A DNA stretch of 64,000 nt from CAKTOF01 sp964523945 (GTDB lineage: Bacteria; Bacillota; Clostridia; Oscillospirales; Oscillospiraceae): assembly GCA_964523945.1 (NCBI GenBank), contig CAZGBU010000001.1, positions 1 to 64,000 on the forward strand, written 5' to 3'. A program made the translations under genes and the position numbers. The notes below the pieces were generated by a model. That model searched no databases and was not told where the DNA came from. It worked only from the letters and a program-made list of their open reading frames with translations. This document shows, piece by piece, positions 52,028 through 63,133 of the stretch (position 1 is the stretch's first letter; every line of letters starts with the position of its first letter).

Positions 52028-52500
52028 TGCGAATCGGCCACGGTTATGATGTGCATCGTCTGACCGAAGGACGGCCGCTGATCCTCGGCGGCGTGCAGAT
52101 CGATTTTCCATGCGGGCTGGACGGCCATTCTGATGCGGACGTGCTGGTGCATGCTGTGATGGACGCGCTGCTCGGCGCAGCGGCGCTTGGCGATATTGGG
52201 CGGCATTTCCCGGACACCGATCTGGCTTACGCAGGAGCAGACAGCATCGCGCTGTTGCGGCAGGTGGCGGAAAAGATCGCGCCGTTTCGCGTTGGCAATG
52301 TCGATGCGACGATTGTCGCCCAGCGGCCGAAGCTTGTGCCGTATCTGCCGCAGATGGCGCAGAACATTGCGCGTGCGCTCGGCATCGCGCCGGACCGCGT
52401 CAATGTCAAGGCAACGACGGAGGAGCATCTCGGATTCACCGGTACAGGCAAGGGGATTGCGGCCCACGCGGTCGCGCTGCTGGCAGAGCCGGCAGAATAG
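52027..52500 (+). CDS. ispF: 2-C-methyl-D-erythritol 2,4-cyclodiphosphate synthase
   Basis: A 157-residue trimeric enzyme acting two steps after IspD. Zinc ligands D8 and H10 (YDVHRL) and H42 ([13 protein letters not shown]); [10 protein letters not shown] and [10 protein letters not shown] are also present. ATG 52027 shares bases with the ispD stop (TGATG); GTG 52024 is an alternative. A terminator follows. Confidence 0.96.
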   Translation: MRIGHGYDVHRLTEGRPLILGGVQIDFPCGLDGHSDADVLVHAVMDALLGAAALGDIGRHFPDTDLAYAGADSIALLRQVAEKIAPFRVGNVDATIVAQRPKLVPYLPQMAQNIARALGIAPDRVNVKATTEEHLGFTGTGKGIAAHAVALLAEPAE

Positions 52501-52513
52501 GTTGTGCATGACG

Positions 52514-52553
52514 GCCCGGCAGTTCTTCGGAACTGCCGGGCTTCGCATTTTTT
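52514..52553 (+). terminator. Terminator after ispF
   Basis: A 12-bp stem GCCCGGCAGTTC / GAACTGCCGGGC, TTCG loop, then TTCGCATTTTTT. Confidence 0.85.
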
Positions 52554-52589
52554 CGACGCGGCGCATACGATAGCAGGGAGGGAATCGTT

Positions 52590-52844
52590 ATGTATGACTG
52601 CTATCTGACCTATCGCTCCATCACGCACGCGCAGCGTGCCGCGATGGTGCTGCAGCGGGCCGGCATTCGCTGCCGGTTCGCCCGCACGCCGAAAGCGATC
52701 TCCGGGCGCGGCTGCGGATATAGTATTCTGGTGCGCGTGGGTGACTGCGACCGTGCTGCTGCCATGCTGCGTGCAGCCGGCGCCGATTTTTCCGCTGCGT
52801 ACCGAGGCCATCCGGAAACCGGGATGGAGGTGATTGCCCTGTGA
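52590..52844 (+). CDS. DUF3343 family protein
   Basis: An 84-residue protein, MYDCYLTYRSITHAQRAA, then AGIRCRFARTPKAISGRGCGYSI. DUF3343 proteins are thought to handle selenium or sulfur and often neighbour cysteine desulfurases. The conserved Cys-Gly pair in GRGCGYS may carry the chalcogen. GGAGGGA precedes the start; the stop overlaps the desulfurase GTG (GTGA). Confidence 0.87.
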   Translation: MYDCYLTYRSITHAQRAAMVLQRAGIRCRFARTPKAISGRGCGYSILVRVGDCDRAAAMLRAAGADFSAAYRGHPETGMEVIAL

Positions 52845-53956
52845 TTTATTTCGACAACGGGGCGACGAGCCTGCCAAAACCGCGCGCGGTACGCCGGGCT
52901 GTCGCCGGCGCCATGTCGCACCTTGCCAGTCCTGGCCGCGGCGGGTATCCGGCTGCGATGGAGGCTGCATCTGCCGTTTATGCCTGCCGCGCAAACGCAG
53001 CAGAGCTGTTCGACTGCGAGGCCGAGCAGGTTGTGTTCACCATGAATGCAACGCATGGGCTGAATATTGCGATCAAAAGCCTGGTTCCGCCTGGCGGCCA
53101 TGCTGTGATCTCCGGCTTTGAGCACAATGCGGTTACGCGGCCGCTGCACGCACTTGGTGCACAGATTACACCGGCGGGGCGGCGGCTGTTTGATCCGGCA
53201 GACACGATCGCATCATTCCGCGCGGCAATTACGCCGGATACAGATGCTGTGATCTGTACGCACGTATCCAACGTGTTCGGCTATATCCTGCCCGTGGAAA
53301 AAATTGCAGCGCTGTGCCGCGAGCGCGGCGTGCCGTTTATACTCGACGCTTCGCAATCGGCCGGCTGCCTGCCGGTCAGTGCGCGGAAGCTCCATGCGGC
53401 GTTTGTCGCGATGCCGGGACACAAAGGCCTGCTCGGGCCGCAGGGAACCGGTATCCTGATCTGCTGCCACGACAGCAAAACACTGCTCGAGGGCGGGACG
53501 GGGAGCCAGTCGGCACTGGCCGAAATGCCGGAATTTTTGCCGGACCGCCTCGAGGCTGGCACGCTTAATGTCGCGGGGATCTGCGGCCTGTGTGCGGGAC
53601 TGGAGTTTCTCCGGCGGCAGACGGTCGAGGCGATTGGCAGCCGGGAGACCGCGCTGCGTCGGCTTGCGGCAGAGGGCTTGTCGGCCATTCCGGGTGTGCG
53701 CTGCTTTGCGGCGGATCCGGTTCAGACGGGCGTGCTGTCGTTTCAGCTTGCGGATCTGGACTGTGAGACAGCTGCGCTTGCGCTTGCACGCGACGGCTTT
53801 GCACTGCGCGCCGGCCTGCACTGCGCACCGCTCGCGCACGAGAGCGCCGGGACGCTCCAGGCCGGCACCATCCGCTTTTCACCCGGCGCATTCAACACCC
53901 GCCGCCAGACAGAGCGCCTGATTCGTGCCGTTTCGAATCTCGTGCAGGGAAAATAA
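52841..53956 (+). CDS. Cysteine desulfurase / selenocysteine lyase-like
   Basis: A 371-residue class V aminotransferase-fold enzyme. PLP lysine K195 in MPGHKGLLGPQGTG, D169 and Q172 in LDASQSAG, T71-H72 in NATHG, and the substrate Cys C328 in RAGLHCAPLAHE. It should remove S (or Se) from cysteine (or selenocysteine). GTG 52841 overlaps the DUF3343 stop. No iron-sulfur scaffold gene (iscU/sufU) is adjacent, unlike usual NifS/SufS. Confidence 0.92.
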   Translation: MIYFDNGATSLPKPRAVRRAVAGAMSHLASPGRGGYPAAMEAASAVYACRANAAELFDCEAEQVVFTMNATHGLNIAIKSLVPPGGHAVISGFEHNAVTRPLHALGAQITPAGRRLFDPADTIASFRAAITPDTDAVICTHVSNVFGYILPVEKIAALCRERGVPFILDASQSAGCLPVSARKLHAAFVAMPGHKGLLGPQGTGILICCHDSKTLLEGGTGSQSALAEMPEFLPDRLEAGTLNVAGICGLCAGLEFLRRQTVEAIGSRETALRRLAAEGLSAIPGVRCFAADPVQTGVLSFQLADLDCETAALALARDGFALRAGLHCAPLAHESAGTLQAGTIRFSPGAFNTRRQTERLIRAVSNLVQGK

Positions 53957-53980
53957 AGCGAAAAATCAACCGCCATACGG

Positions 53981-54009
53981 TTGCTATTGTTCGGGTTTTC
54001 AGGTATAAT
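53981..54009 (+). promoter_or_regulatory. Promoter of the cdaA operon
   Basis: TTGCTA (53981-53986), 17-bp spacer, perfect TATAAT (54004-54009). Start near 54016, 46 bp before the cdaA ATG. Confidence 0.75.
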
Positions 54010-54061
54010 CATATAGTTAGAGCGATTGGCGAAGGTTTAGAATACAGGCAGGTGAACGCGC

Positions 54062-54937
54062 ATGGATACACTCAGATCACTGTGGAATGAAATCCGGTAT
54101 ACGCTGCCCAGTGTCGGCGTTATGGATGTGGTCGATGTTCTGGTCGTCGCATTTCTGGTCTATGAGCTGATCAGCCTGATCCGCAACTCCTCCGGCGCGC
54201 GCGTGGCCAAGACGATTATCCTGCTGCTGATTGCGCTCTGGTTTACCAGCATTGCGCATATGTATGCGCTCAACTTCATCCTCAACTATATCATTGAAAT
54301 TGGCGGCATTGCACTGGTGATTGTGTTCCAGCCGGAGCTGCGCCGTTTCCTGGAAAAGGTCGGAAAGAAAACGACCCTGCGCGAGCTGTTTACAGACCGC
54401 ACGCACGACGATGGGATGGAAAAGGTCATCGGCCAGACGGTCGATGCCTGTGAGATTATGTCCCGGGAAAAGACGGGCGTGCTGATCGTGTTCGAACGCA
54501 GCATTCCGCTTGATGAGTATTTCCGCACCGGCACGGTGATTGATGCGCAGGTCTCGGTGGAGCTGCTGCGCAATCTGTTTTTTCCCAAGGCATCTCTGCA
54601 CGACGGCGCAGTGATCATCCGCGGCACGCGTGTGATTGCGGCGGGCTGTGTGCTGCCGCTGACGGATAATACGCATCTCAACCGCGATCTTGGCACGCGT
54701 CACCGCGCGGGTATTGGCATCAGTGAGGAGACGGATGCGATCGTCGTCATCGTCTCCGAGGAGACAGGGACAATCTCTGTCGCCACCGGCGGAATGCTCA
54801 AGCGATATCTTGCGCCGGAGACGCTCGGCCGTCTTTTGACCAACGAACTGGTCCCCGTGCAGGAGGAGAAGCCTGCACCCAAGGTTGTTCGGGCGATCCG
54901 CAGCCACCTGCCGAAGAAAAGGGGGGGATCGCGATGA
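54062..54937 (+). CDS. cdaA: Diadenylate cyclase CdaA
   Basis: A 291-residue membrane enzyme making cyclic di-AMP from two ATP. Three N-terminal helices (about 20-95) precede the DAC domain with DGA (181-183, LHDGAVII) and RHR (213-215, GTRHRAG). c-di-AMP controls potassium and osmolyte homeostasis and wall stress in Firmicutes. It overlaps cdaR by 4 bp. glmM, usual third gene of the locus, is not here. Confidence 0.96.
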   Translation: MDTLRSLWNEIRYTLPSVGVMDVVDVLVVAFLVYELISLIRNSSGARVAKTIILLLIALWFTSIAHMYALNFILNYIIEIGGIALVIVFQPELRRFLEKVGKKTTLRELFTDRTHDDGMEKVIGQTVDACEIMSREKTGVLIVFERSIPLDEYFRTGTVIDAQVSVELLRNLFFPKASLHDGAVIIRGTRVIAAGCVLPLTDNTHLNRDLGTRHRAGIGISEETDAIVVIVSEETGTISVATGGMLKRYLAPETLGRLLTNELVPVQEEKPAPKVVRAIRSHLPKKRGGSR

Positions 54938-56193
54938 AAAATAAGAGCAAGCTGCTCACCATGATCGTCGCACTGCTGATCTCCATCGCGCTGTGGTTCT
55001 ATGTGGTCACGGTGGAAAACCCCGAGGTTACAGTGACCATATCCAATATCCCGGTTGTCTTTACCAACCAGGAAGTGCTTGCAGAAGACTATGACCTGAT
55101 TATCACGTCAGGGCTTGATTCGACCGTTTCGCTCCGACTGACCGGGCAGCGTTCAGAGATTAACAAGCTCACCGAGGACAATATTGTTATCTCGGTTGAT
55201 GTCAGCCGTCTGACCCGCGCGCAGGAATACACGCTCAGTTACACGGTGGAATATCCGTCAAACGTCAGTTCTTCCGCAATCAGTATTGATGCCCGGCTGC
55301 CTTCGCAGATCGCCGTGACCGTGGAGCAGCTCGCAACCAAGAGCGTCCCGGTACGCGGGGAATTGATCGGCGGCACGGCTGAGGGCTATACAACGGAGGA
55401 GATGACATTCAACTACAGTGAAATCGTCATCAGCGGACCGGAAGAGGACGTGAATCAGGTCTCCTATGCGCTTGTCACGCTTGAGCGGAGCAATCTCGAC
55501 AGAACTGTGACCACAACACTGCCGTATACACTGATGAATGCCGACGACGAGCCGGTCGATGCTTCGGAGATTACCTCTGAGGTCACGGAGATTGAAGTGA
55601 CGCTGCCGGTCGTCCAGTATAAACAGGTTGCCCTGTCGGTCGAGTTTATTGACGGCGGCGGCGCAACAGATGCCAACGTCACCTATGACATCTCCCCGAC
55701 GCATGTCACCATTTCCGGAGACGCATCCGTGCTCGATACCGTAAACACCATCAATCTGGGCAATATTGACCTCGGCAATCTGCTCACCAGCGGAACGTAT
55801 GAATTCAGCATCCTGCTGCCGAACAATGTGAAAAACGTCAGCGGGGAGGAGACCGCTACCGTCTATGTTGAAGTCCACGGGCTTGAAACGAAGACCATCC
55901 GCGTTTCCACAATCGAATTTGCGCAGGTGCCGGAGGGCTTTACGGCGGAAGCTGTCACGCAGACGCAGCAGATTACAGTCCGCGCCTCGTCGGAGGACAT
56001 TGACAGCATTACGTCGTCGAATGTGCATGCTGTCGCGGATTTGAGCGGTATCAGCGCCAATGCCGGCACTTACACCGTGCCGCTGAGCATCGAAATCTAT
56101 GGCTATCCGGATGCCGGTGTCATCGGCACATACAATGCCGTCATCTCCCTGCAGGAGGAAACGGGTGATCCGCCAGCGGAGGAGGAGAGCTGA
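54934..56193 (+). CDS. cdaR: CdaR (YbbR-domain) regulator of CdaA
   Basis: A 419-residue protein with one membrane helix (about 7-26, LLTMIVALLISIALWFYVVT) and four extracellular YbbR repeats. Repeats begin near ENPEVTVTISNIPV, TKSVPVRGELIG, KQVALSVEFIDG and KTIRVSTIEFAQVP. CdaR binds CdaA and tunes its activity. The C-terminal tail is acidic. It overlaps both neighbours. Confidence 0.94.
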   Translation: MKNKSKLLTMIVALLISIALWFYVVTVENPEVTVTISNIPVVFTNQEVLAEDYDLIITSGLDSTVSLRLTGQRSEINKLTEDNIVISVDVSRLTRAQEYTLSYTVEYPSNVSSSAISIDARLPSQIAVTVEQLATKSVPVRGELIGGTAEGYTTEEMTFNYSEIVISGPEEDVNQVSYALVTLERSNLDRTVTTTLPYTLMNADDEPVDASEITSEVTEIEVTLPVVQYKQVALSVEFIDGGGATDANVTYDISPTHVTISGDASVLDTVNTINLGNIDLGNLLTSGTYEFSILLPNNVKNVSGEETATVYVEVHGLETKTIRVSTIEFAQVPEGFTAEAVTQTQQITVRASSEDIDSITSSNVHAVADLSGISANAGTYTVPLSIEIYGYPDAGVIGTYNAVISLQEETGDPPAEEES

Positions 56194-56596
56194 TGCGTCA
56201 GCAGGTTCAGGTGACACGCCTGATCGACGAATGCCATGCAGAGGTCACGCTGCGGCGGCAGAGCGCCTGTTCGGGTGACTGCGGCAGCTGCGGCGGCTGC
56301 GCCGCGGCGGGGCAGTGGATCACCGTGCAGGCCGTGAACACGATCGGCGCGCAGCCGGGCGACCGCGTCCTGGTCGAAACGGCCGGGAAAACGGTCATCA
56401 CTGCGGCATTGCTCGTGTATCTGGTACCGCTCGTGCTGTTTTTTGCCGGCTGGGCGGTCGGCGCAGCGATTGGCCGGGGTGGCACGAGCGCGCTGCTGGG
56501 CGCGCTCGGCTTCCTGGCCGGAATGGTCCCTGCGGTTTGTTTCAACCGATATTTGTCCAGGCGCCCGGTGACCTATACGATCACCGCATTTGTCTG

Positions 56597-56597
<1 letters not shown>
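56193..56597 (+). CDS. RseC/MucC-like (SoxR-reducing system) protein
   Basis: A 134-residue protein: a cytoplasmic Cys cluster (ACSGDCGSCGGCAA; four Cys in CxxxxCxxCxxC-like spacing), two membrane helices (about 70-90 and 96-115) and a short tail. RseC-family proteins are linked to Rnf/Rsx electron transfer. No rnf genes are in the window. It starts in the cdaR stop (TGATG) and ends in the next start. Confidence 0.88.
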
Positions 56598-58097
<1,500 letters not shown>

Positions 58098-58098
<1 letters not shown>

Positions 58099-58610
58099 TG
58101 AAGACGAAGCATCTTGCATTTGCTGCGCTGCTTGCAGCGCTGTCGGTGGTGCTGCTTTGGATTGGCAGCGCTCTGCCGACGGGACGCATTGCCCTGGTGG
58201 CGGCGGCCTCGCTTTTGCCCGCGGCTGCTGTGCTGCACAGCGGCCTGCCGCTGGCGTTCGCCGTCTATGCGGTCTCTGCCGTACTGGCACTGATTCTGCT
58301 GCCGAATAAAACCTGCGCCGTCGCTTATGCGCTGGTGCTCGGCTGGTACGGGCCGGTGAAGAGCCTGATCGAGCGGCTGCACCGTCTGTTCTGGGAGTGG
58401 TGTATAAAGATTGCGTTGTTCGCAATTGTTTCGGCAGCATTCTATTTCCTGTTTACCTCGATGTTTACATCGCTGCTGCCGGTGGACGCGCTGCCGTTTG
58501 CCGCGCTGATCATTCCGGTGCTGCTCGTGGCTTTTGTACTCTACGACATTGCGTTTACCGGGCTGATCAGCTTTTACCAGCGCCGGATTGCAAAATACAT
58601 TCGGCTATAA
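58098..58610 (+). CDS. Small polytopic membrane protein
   Basis: A 170-residue protein with about five hydrophobic helices: MKTKHLAFAALLAALSVVLL, ALVAAASLLPAAAVL, FAVYAVSAVLALILL, KIALFAIVSAAFYFLFT and FAALIIPVLLVAFVLYDIAF. The start resembles the ECF S-component/DUF2232 style, but substrate motifs are not clear. As the last gene of the cdaA operon it could serve with the EcfA1-EcfA2-EcfT module at 37171-39711; this is speculation. Confidence 0.75.
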
Positions 58611-58634
58611 TCTGTCATCAAATGGGGGATAACA

Positions 58635-59513
58635 TTGATCAGGAGCATGACCGGCTATGGACGGGCGCAGGCGGCAGCGGACGGCCGTGAGATCACAGTG
58701 GAGCTCCGCTCGGTGAATAATCGCTATCTTGACTGCTCGGTCCGCCTGCCGCGTGTGTATGCATACGCGGAAGAGCCAATACGCCGCCGTGTGAAAGAGC
58801 GCATTGCCCGCGGCAAGACCGATGTCTATGTCACCGTCGCGGAGGAGGGGACCGCGGCAGTTTCCGTCCGGCTGAACCGCCCGGTGCTCGAGGGCTATCT
58901 CGAGGCACTGCGCACCATCGCCGCGGACTATGGTGTGCGCGACGACATCAGCGTCACGGCGCTCTCCCGCTTCCCGGATGTGTTTGTGGTCGAAAAACAG
59001 GAAGAAGATGAGCAGCGCATCTGCGCGCAGATCCTGTCTGTGCTCGATCAGGCGCTTGACAAATACGATGAGATGCGCCGGACCGAGGGTGCGGCGCTTG
59101 CCGCGGACATCCGCAGTCACGCCGCTGCCATCAGCGGACTTGTCGCACAGATTGAAGCGCGCTCGCCTGAGACAGTTGCAGAATACCGCGCCCGCCTCAC
59201 CGCAAAGATGAAAGAGGTGCTTGGCGCCGTGTCGATTGACGAGAGCCGCATCCTGACCGAGGCCGCGGTCTATGCCGACAAGGTTGCGGTCGATGAAGAA
59301 ACCGTCCGATTGCGCAGCCATCTGAGCCAGCTGGAGCAGATGCTTGCGGCCGGCGGCGCCATCGGCCGCAAGCTGGACTTCCTGATGCAGGAGATGAACC
59401 GTGAGGCCAACACCATTGGATCGAAATGTTCCGATGTCGCATTGGCCCAGGTCGTTGTAGAGATCAAATCCGAGCTGGAGAAGATCCGCGAGCAGATCCA
59501 GAATATTGAATGA
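58635..59513 (+). CDS. yicC: YicC/YloC family endoribonuclease
   Basis: A 292-residue protein: [12 protein letters not shown] at the N-terminus, [16 protein letters not shown], and the C-terminal DUF1732 with [21 protein letters not shown]. YicC proteins are stress-related endoribonucleases. A TTG start at 58635 is chosen because GGGGGA lies 7 nt upstream and the sequence matches family N-termini; ATG 58647 would lose four conserved residues. It opens the yicC-remA-gmk-rpoZ cluster. Confidence 0.93.
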   Translation: MIRSMTGYGRAQAAADGREITVELRSVNNRYLDCSVRLPRVYAYAEEPIRRRVKERIARGKTDVYVTVAEEGTAAVSVRLNRPVLEGYLEALRTIAADYGVRDDISVTALSRFPDVFVVEKQEEDEQRICAQILSVLDQALDKYDEMRRTEGAALAADIRSHAAAISGLVAQIEARSPETVAEYRARLTAKMKEVLGAVSIDESRILTEAAVYADKVAVDEETVRLRSHLSQLEQMLAAGGAIGRKLDFLMQEMNREANTIGSKCSDVALAQVVVEIKSELEKIREQIQNIE

Positions 59514-59526
59514 GGAGGCCGCGCAG

Positions 59527-59793
59527 ATGAAGCTCATCAACATAGGTTTTGGCAACATGGTTTCGGCCGGCCGGCTGCTGGCAATTATCGGCCCGGACTC
59601 TGCGCCAATCAAGCGCATCGTACAGGAAGCGCGCGACCGCGGTATGCTGATTGATGCGACTTATGGCCGGCGCACGCGCGCTGTCATCATTATGGACACC
59701 GATCATGTGATCCTGTCTGCCATTCTGCCCGAAACGGTCGCTGGCCGGATTGAGGATAAAACCCTGCCGGATGATGTGGAGGACGAGGAATGA
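59527..59793 (+). CDS. remA: RemA/DUF370 DNA-binding regulator
   Basis: An 88-residue protein: [20 protein letters not shown], then [13 protein letters not shown] and [21 protein letters not shown]. RemA activates matrix genes in Bacillus and is otherwise a conserved partner of yicC and gmk. GAGGAGG precedes ATG 59527. It overlaps gmk by 4 bp. Confidence 0.94.
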   Translation: MKLINIGFGNMVSAGRLLAIIGPDSAPIKRIVQEARDRGMLIDATYGRRTRAVIIMDTDHVILSAILPETVAGRIEDKTLPDDVEDEE

Positions 59794-60389
59794 AGCGCGG
59801 CAAGCTGCTGATCCTGTCCGGCCCGTCCGGCGTGGGCAAGAGCACAGTGGTGGCAGAACTGCTTGCCCGCTGTCCGGATCTGTATTTTTCTGTTTCCGCC
59901 ACGACGCGGCCCATGCGCCCCGGTGAACGCAACGGCGTCAATTACTGGTTTTTATCGCGCGAGGAATTTGAGGAACTGCTCGCGCGGGATGAGCTGCTGG
60001 AGCATGCCGAATACGTCGGCAACTGTTACGGCACCCCAGCCGGCCCAATTGACGAGGCGCTTTCTGCCGGGCGCGACGTACTGCTCGACATTGAGGTGCA
60101 GGGCGCGATGCAGGTCGTGGAGAAGCGGCCGGACGCTGTGACGGTATTCCTGGCCGCACCAAGCTTTTCCGAGCTGGAGCACCGGCTCTCCGGCCGCGGC
60201 GATACCGCGCCGGACAAGGTGCAGAAGCGGCTTGAAACCGCGCGGTGGGAATACAGCCAGGCGCCGCGCTATTCGTACATTGTTGTCAACCGCGAGGTCA
60301 GCTGTGCCGTTGCAGAGCTGATTGCGATTTTGACCGCTGAAAAATGCCGGACGCATGACCGGCTGGATCTTTTGAAGGAGGAATCATAG
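59790..60389 (+). CDS. gmk: Guanylate kinase
   Basis: A 199-residue kinase converting GMP to GDP. P-loop GPSGVGKST (11-19), GMP-binding S and R residues in [31 protein letters not shown] and [21 protein letters not shown]. It overlaps remA and precedes rpoZ directly (60389/60390). Confidence 0.96.
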   Translation: MKRGKLLILSGPSGVGKSTVVAELLARCPDLYFSVSATTRPMRPGERNGVNYWFLSREEFEELLARDELLEHAEYVGNCYGTPAGPIDEALSAGRDVLLDIEVQGAMQVVEKRPDAVTVFLAAPSFSELEHRLSGRGDTAPDKVQKRLETARWEYSQAPRYSYIVVNREVSCAVAELIAILTAEKCRTHDRLDLLKEES

Positions 60390-60593
60390 ATGCTTTACCC
60401 GCCCATGTCCGAGCTGCTTGCGCATATCAACAGCCGGTATCTGCTCGTCAACGTCGTCGCGCGCCGCGCGCGCCAGATTTCCATTGAGGCTGAGGAATTT
60501 GGCACAGCGAGCGATGAAAAGCCGGTCACACAGGCCATCCGCGAGGTTGCAGAAGGCAAGCTGACCGCCTCGCTGAAGCCGGAATACATGTAA
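60390..60593 (+). CDS. rpoZ: RNA polymerase subunit omega
   Basis: A 67-residue protein beginning MLYPPMSELLAHINSRYLLV, with VARRARQISIEA and KPVTQAIREVAEGKL. Omega helps assemble beta-prime. AAGGAGG precedes the start. Confidence 0.93.
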   Translation: MLYPPMSELLAHINSRYLLVNVVARRARQISIEAEEFGTASDEKPVTQAIREVAEGKLTASLKPEYM

Positions 60594-60605
60594 GACCTTC
60601 CCGCG

Positions 60606-60633
60606 GCGGGCCGGCAGCAAGTCTGCGGCCCGC
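60606..60633 (+). terminator. Weak terminator between rpoZ and priA
   Basis: An 8-bp stem (GCGGGCCG with CGGCCCGC), 12-nt loop, followed by TTCGGTGTTGTTT. The poor T-run suggests partial termination. Confidence 0.35.
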
Positions 60634-60668
60634 TTCGGTGTTGTTTCTGCAAGGAGCTGAGCGCCGTT

Positions 60669-63122
60669 ATGATTGCGAAAGTTGCCGTCGCAGCGGCGGT
60701 CTATGCGATCGACAAGCCATACGACTACCGTGTTCCAGAGCCGCTTGAGAGCGTATGTGCCCCAGGCGTGCGTGTGATGGCGCCGTTTGGACGCGGAAAC
60801 CGTGCGACCGAGGGCATTGTGCTCGAAATCCAGACGGGCCGCGGTGAAAACCTCAAGCCGCTCTCAGCCGTGCTGGATGAGCATCCAGTGCTGGACAGTT
60901 CAATGCTCCGCTTGGCCGCATTTGTGCGCGAGCGGTATTTCTGCACATACTATGATGCGGTGCGCGCGATGCTGCCGGCAGGGCTGTGGTTCACCGCGCG
61001 GCAGACATATACCATTGCCGATACGGCCGGAGACTGGCGCGCCCTGATGCGCCGGCAGCCTGAGGCGCTGTCTGTCATGGAGGCGATTGCCGCGCTTGGC
61101 GGCCGCGCAGATGAGGCAGACCTGAAGAAGCAGTTTCCCGAGCAGACGCTCGACAAGACGCTTCGCAGCCTGCTGGGGAAAAAACTTCTCACGGCTGATA
61201 CGAACCTGCTTCGCCGCGTTGGGGACAAGACAGAGCAGATTGCCGCGCTTGCTGTTCCAGCGGAGGAGGCGATGGCCTATGCCGAACGGCGAAAAAAGGG
61301 CGCGCCGCTGCAGCGGGCAGTGCTCGAACTGTTGTGCACGATCGGCAGCGGCAGCGTCAAGGAAATCTGCTATTTCACCGGCGCGTCGACGGCTACCATT
61401 CGCCGCCTGGCGTCACTTGGATATCTGGAGCTGAGTGAGCAGGAGACGCTGCGCCGTCCCTCTGCACCGCCGCCCGGCACCGGCGATCCGGTCGAGCTGA
61501 GTGGCGAGCAGCGCACTGCGTTCGACGGTCTGCTGGCGCAGGCTGCTTCCGCGGCGCCCGGTGTGGCGCTGCTGTGGGGCGTCACCGGTTCAGGTAAAAC
61601 GGCGGTGTATCTGCGGCTGATCCATGCATGTCTCGCGCGCGGCCGGTCTGCACTGGTGCTTGTGCCGGAGATTGCGCTGACGCCGCAGTTGCTCAGCCTG
61701 TTTTCCGCGCAGTTTGGCGACCAGGTTGCTGTGCTGCACTCGTCGCTGCATGTCGGTGAGCGATATGACGAGTGGAAGCGGATCCGCGCCGGTCAGGCGC
61801 GCGTTGTGGTCGGCACGCGCTCGGCGGTTTTTGCCCCAATGCAGAATCCGGGACTCTACATCGTCGACGAAGAGCAGGAGCATTCCTACAAGTCCGAAAA
61901 CAGCCCGCGCTATCATGCGCGCGAGGTTGCAATCCGCCGCGGCGCGAGCGACGGCGCATTGGTTCTGCTTGGCTCGGCTACACCGTCGATCGAGACGATG
62001 TACCGCGCCAAAACCGGCGTGTATGGCTTTTACACCATCCGGGAGCGGTTCAATGGCCAGGCGCTCCCTTCGGTCACAATCACCGATTTGAAGCAGGAAC
62101 TGCGCGCGGGGAATGCCACCGCGATCGGTGCAGACCTGCGCGCCGGCATCGGGGCAAATCTTGCGGCGGGGCAGCAGACCATCCTGCTGCTCAACCGGCG
62201 GGGCGCAAGCCGCCTGGTTGTATGCATCGACTGCGCTACCGTGCCGCAGTGTCCGCGCTGCAGCGTCCATCTGACCTATCATTCGGCCAACGGCCGGCTG
62301 ATGTGCCACTACTGTGGACACTCCGAGCCGATGCCGGCCCGCTGCCCTGCCTGCGGCGGGCATCTGAAGCAGGTCGGCACAGGCACGCAGCGTGCTGAGC
62401 AGGAACTCCTGGAGATGTTCCCCGGGATCCGCGTGCTCAGAATGGATACCGACACCGTCTCGGCCGCAAATCCGCATGAGAAGATCCTGGCCGAATTTCA
62501 GGAAAAGAAAGCGGACGTGCTGATTGGCACACAGATGGTCGCCAAAGGGCTGAATTTTGAAAATGTGACGCTGGTCGGCGTACTCGATGCGGACTCGTCA
62601 CTGTATATCGATCACTTCCGCGCACCGGAGACAACCTTTTCGATGCTGACGCAGGTGATTGGCCGCGCCGGCCGCGGTGCGGCCGAGGGACGCGCGGTCA
62701 TACAGACGATGACGCCGGAGCATGCAGTGATCCGCCTGGCCGCCGCGCAGGACTACGAAGGCTTTTATGAAATGGAGCTGGCCGTTCGTGAGCTGCGCAG
62801 CTGTCCGCCGTTTTCAGATCTGTTTACGCTTACATTCACCGGTGCGGATGAAAGCCGCGTCGCATCCGGTGCGCTTCGCTTTCGGACAAGCCTGACGGAT
62901 TACCTGACAAGCCGTGACGGCCGTTCGATCGCGATGCAGGTGCTCGGGCCGGCGCCGGCGCCCGTCGCCAAAGTCAATCATATTTACCGTTACCGTTTGA
63001 CGCTTGGCTGCCGGAACACGCGCCCGGTGCGTGATTTGCTGGCCGGGCTGCTGCGGCAGTTTTCCAAAGACCCCGCAAACCGGGGTGTGTCGGCTTTTGC
63101 CGACGTCAACAGCTACGAATAG
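60669..63122 (+). CDS. priA: Primosomal helicase PriA
   Basis: An 817-residue replication-restart helicase. N-terminal DNA-binding domain (KPYDYRVPEPLESVCAPGVRVMAPFGRGNR), helicase core with GVTGSGKTAVYL and DEEQEHSYKSE, zinc-binding Cys pairs (CIDC, CPRC, CHYC, CPAC) and motifs VIGRAGRGAAEGRAVIQT. AAGGAG lies about 12 nt before the ATG. It is followed by def after 11 bp. Confidence 0.95.
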   Translation: MIAKVAVAAAVYAIDKPYDYRVPEPLESVCAPGVRVMAPFGRGNRATEGIVLEIQTGRGENLKPLSAVLDEHPVLDSSMLRLAAFVRERYFCTYYDAVRAMLPAGLWFTARQTYTIADTAGDWRALMRRQPEALSVMEAIAALGGRADEADLKKQFPEQTLDKTLRSLLGKKLLTADTNLLRRVGDKTEQIAALAVPAEEAMAYAERRKKGAPLQRAVLELLCTIGSGSVKEICYFTGASTATIRRLASLGYLELSEQETLRRPSAPPPGTGDPVELSGEQRTAFDGLLAQAASAAPGVALLWGVTGSGKTAVYLRLIHACLARGRSALVLVPEIALTPQLLSLFSAQFGDQVAVLHSSLHVGERYDEWKRIRAGQARVVVGTRSAVFAPMQNPGLYIVDEEQEHSYKSENSPRYHAREVAIRRGASDGALVLLGSATPSIETMYRAKTGVYGFYTIRERFNGQALPSVTITDLKQELRAGNATAIGADLRAGIGANLAAGQQTILLLNRRGASRLVVCIDCATVPQCPRCSVHLTYHSANGRLMCHYCGHSEPMPARCPACGGHLKQVGTGTQRAEQELLEMFPGIRVLRMDTDTVSAANPHEKILAEFQEKKADVLIGTQMVAKGLNFENVTLVGVLDADSSLYIDHFRAPETTFSMLTQVIGRAGRGAAEGRAVIQTMTPEHAVIRLAAAQDYEGFYEMELAVRELRSCPPFSDLFTLTFTGADESRVASGALRFRTSLTDYLTSRDGRSIAMQVLGPAPAPVAKVNHIYRYRLTLGCRNTRPVRDLLAGLLRQFSKDPANRGVSAFADVNSYE

Positions 63123-63133
63123 GAGGAAGCGTA

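Noticed and set aside
52841..53956. NifS/IscS-type cysteine desulfurase for Fe-S assembly
   Set aside because: No scaffold or regulator gene (iscU, sufU, iscR) is nearby; a sulfur/selenium role with DUF3343 is more likely.
60606..60668. Strong terminator separating rpoZ and priA
   Set aside because: The stem is short and the T-run broken; kept only as a weak candidate.
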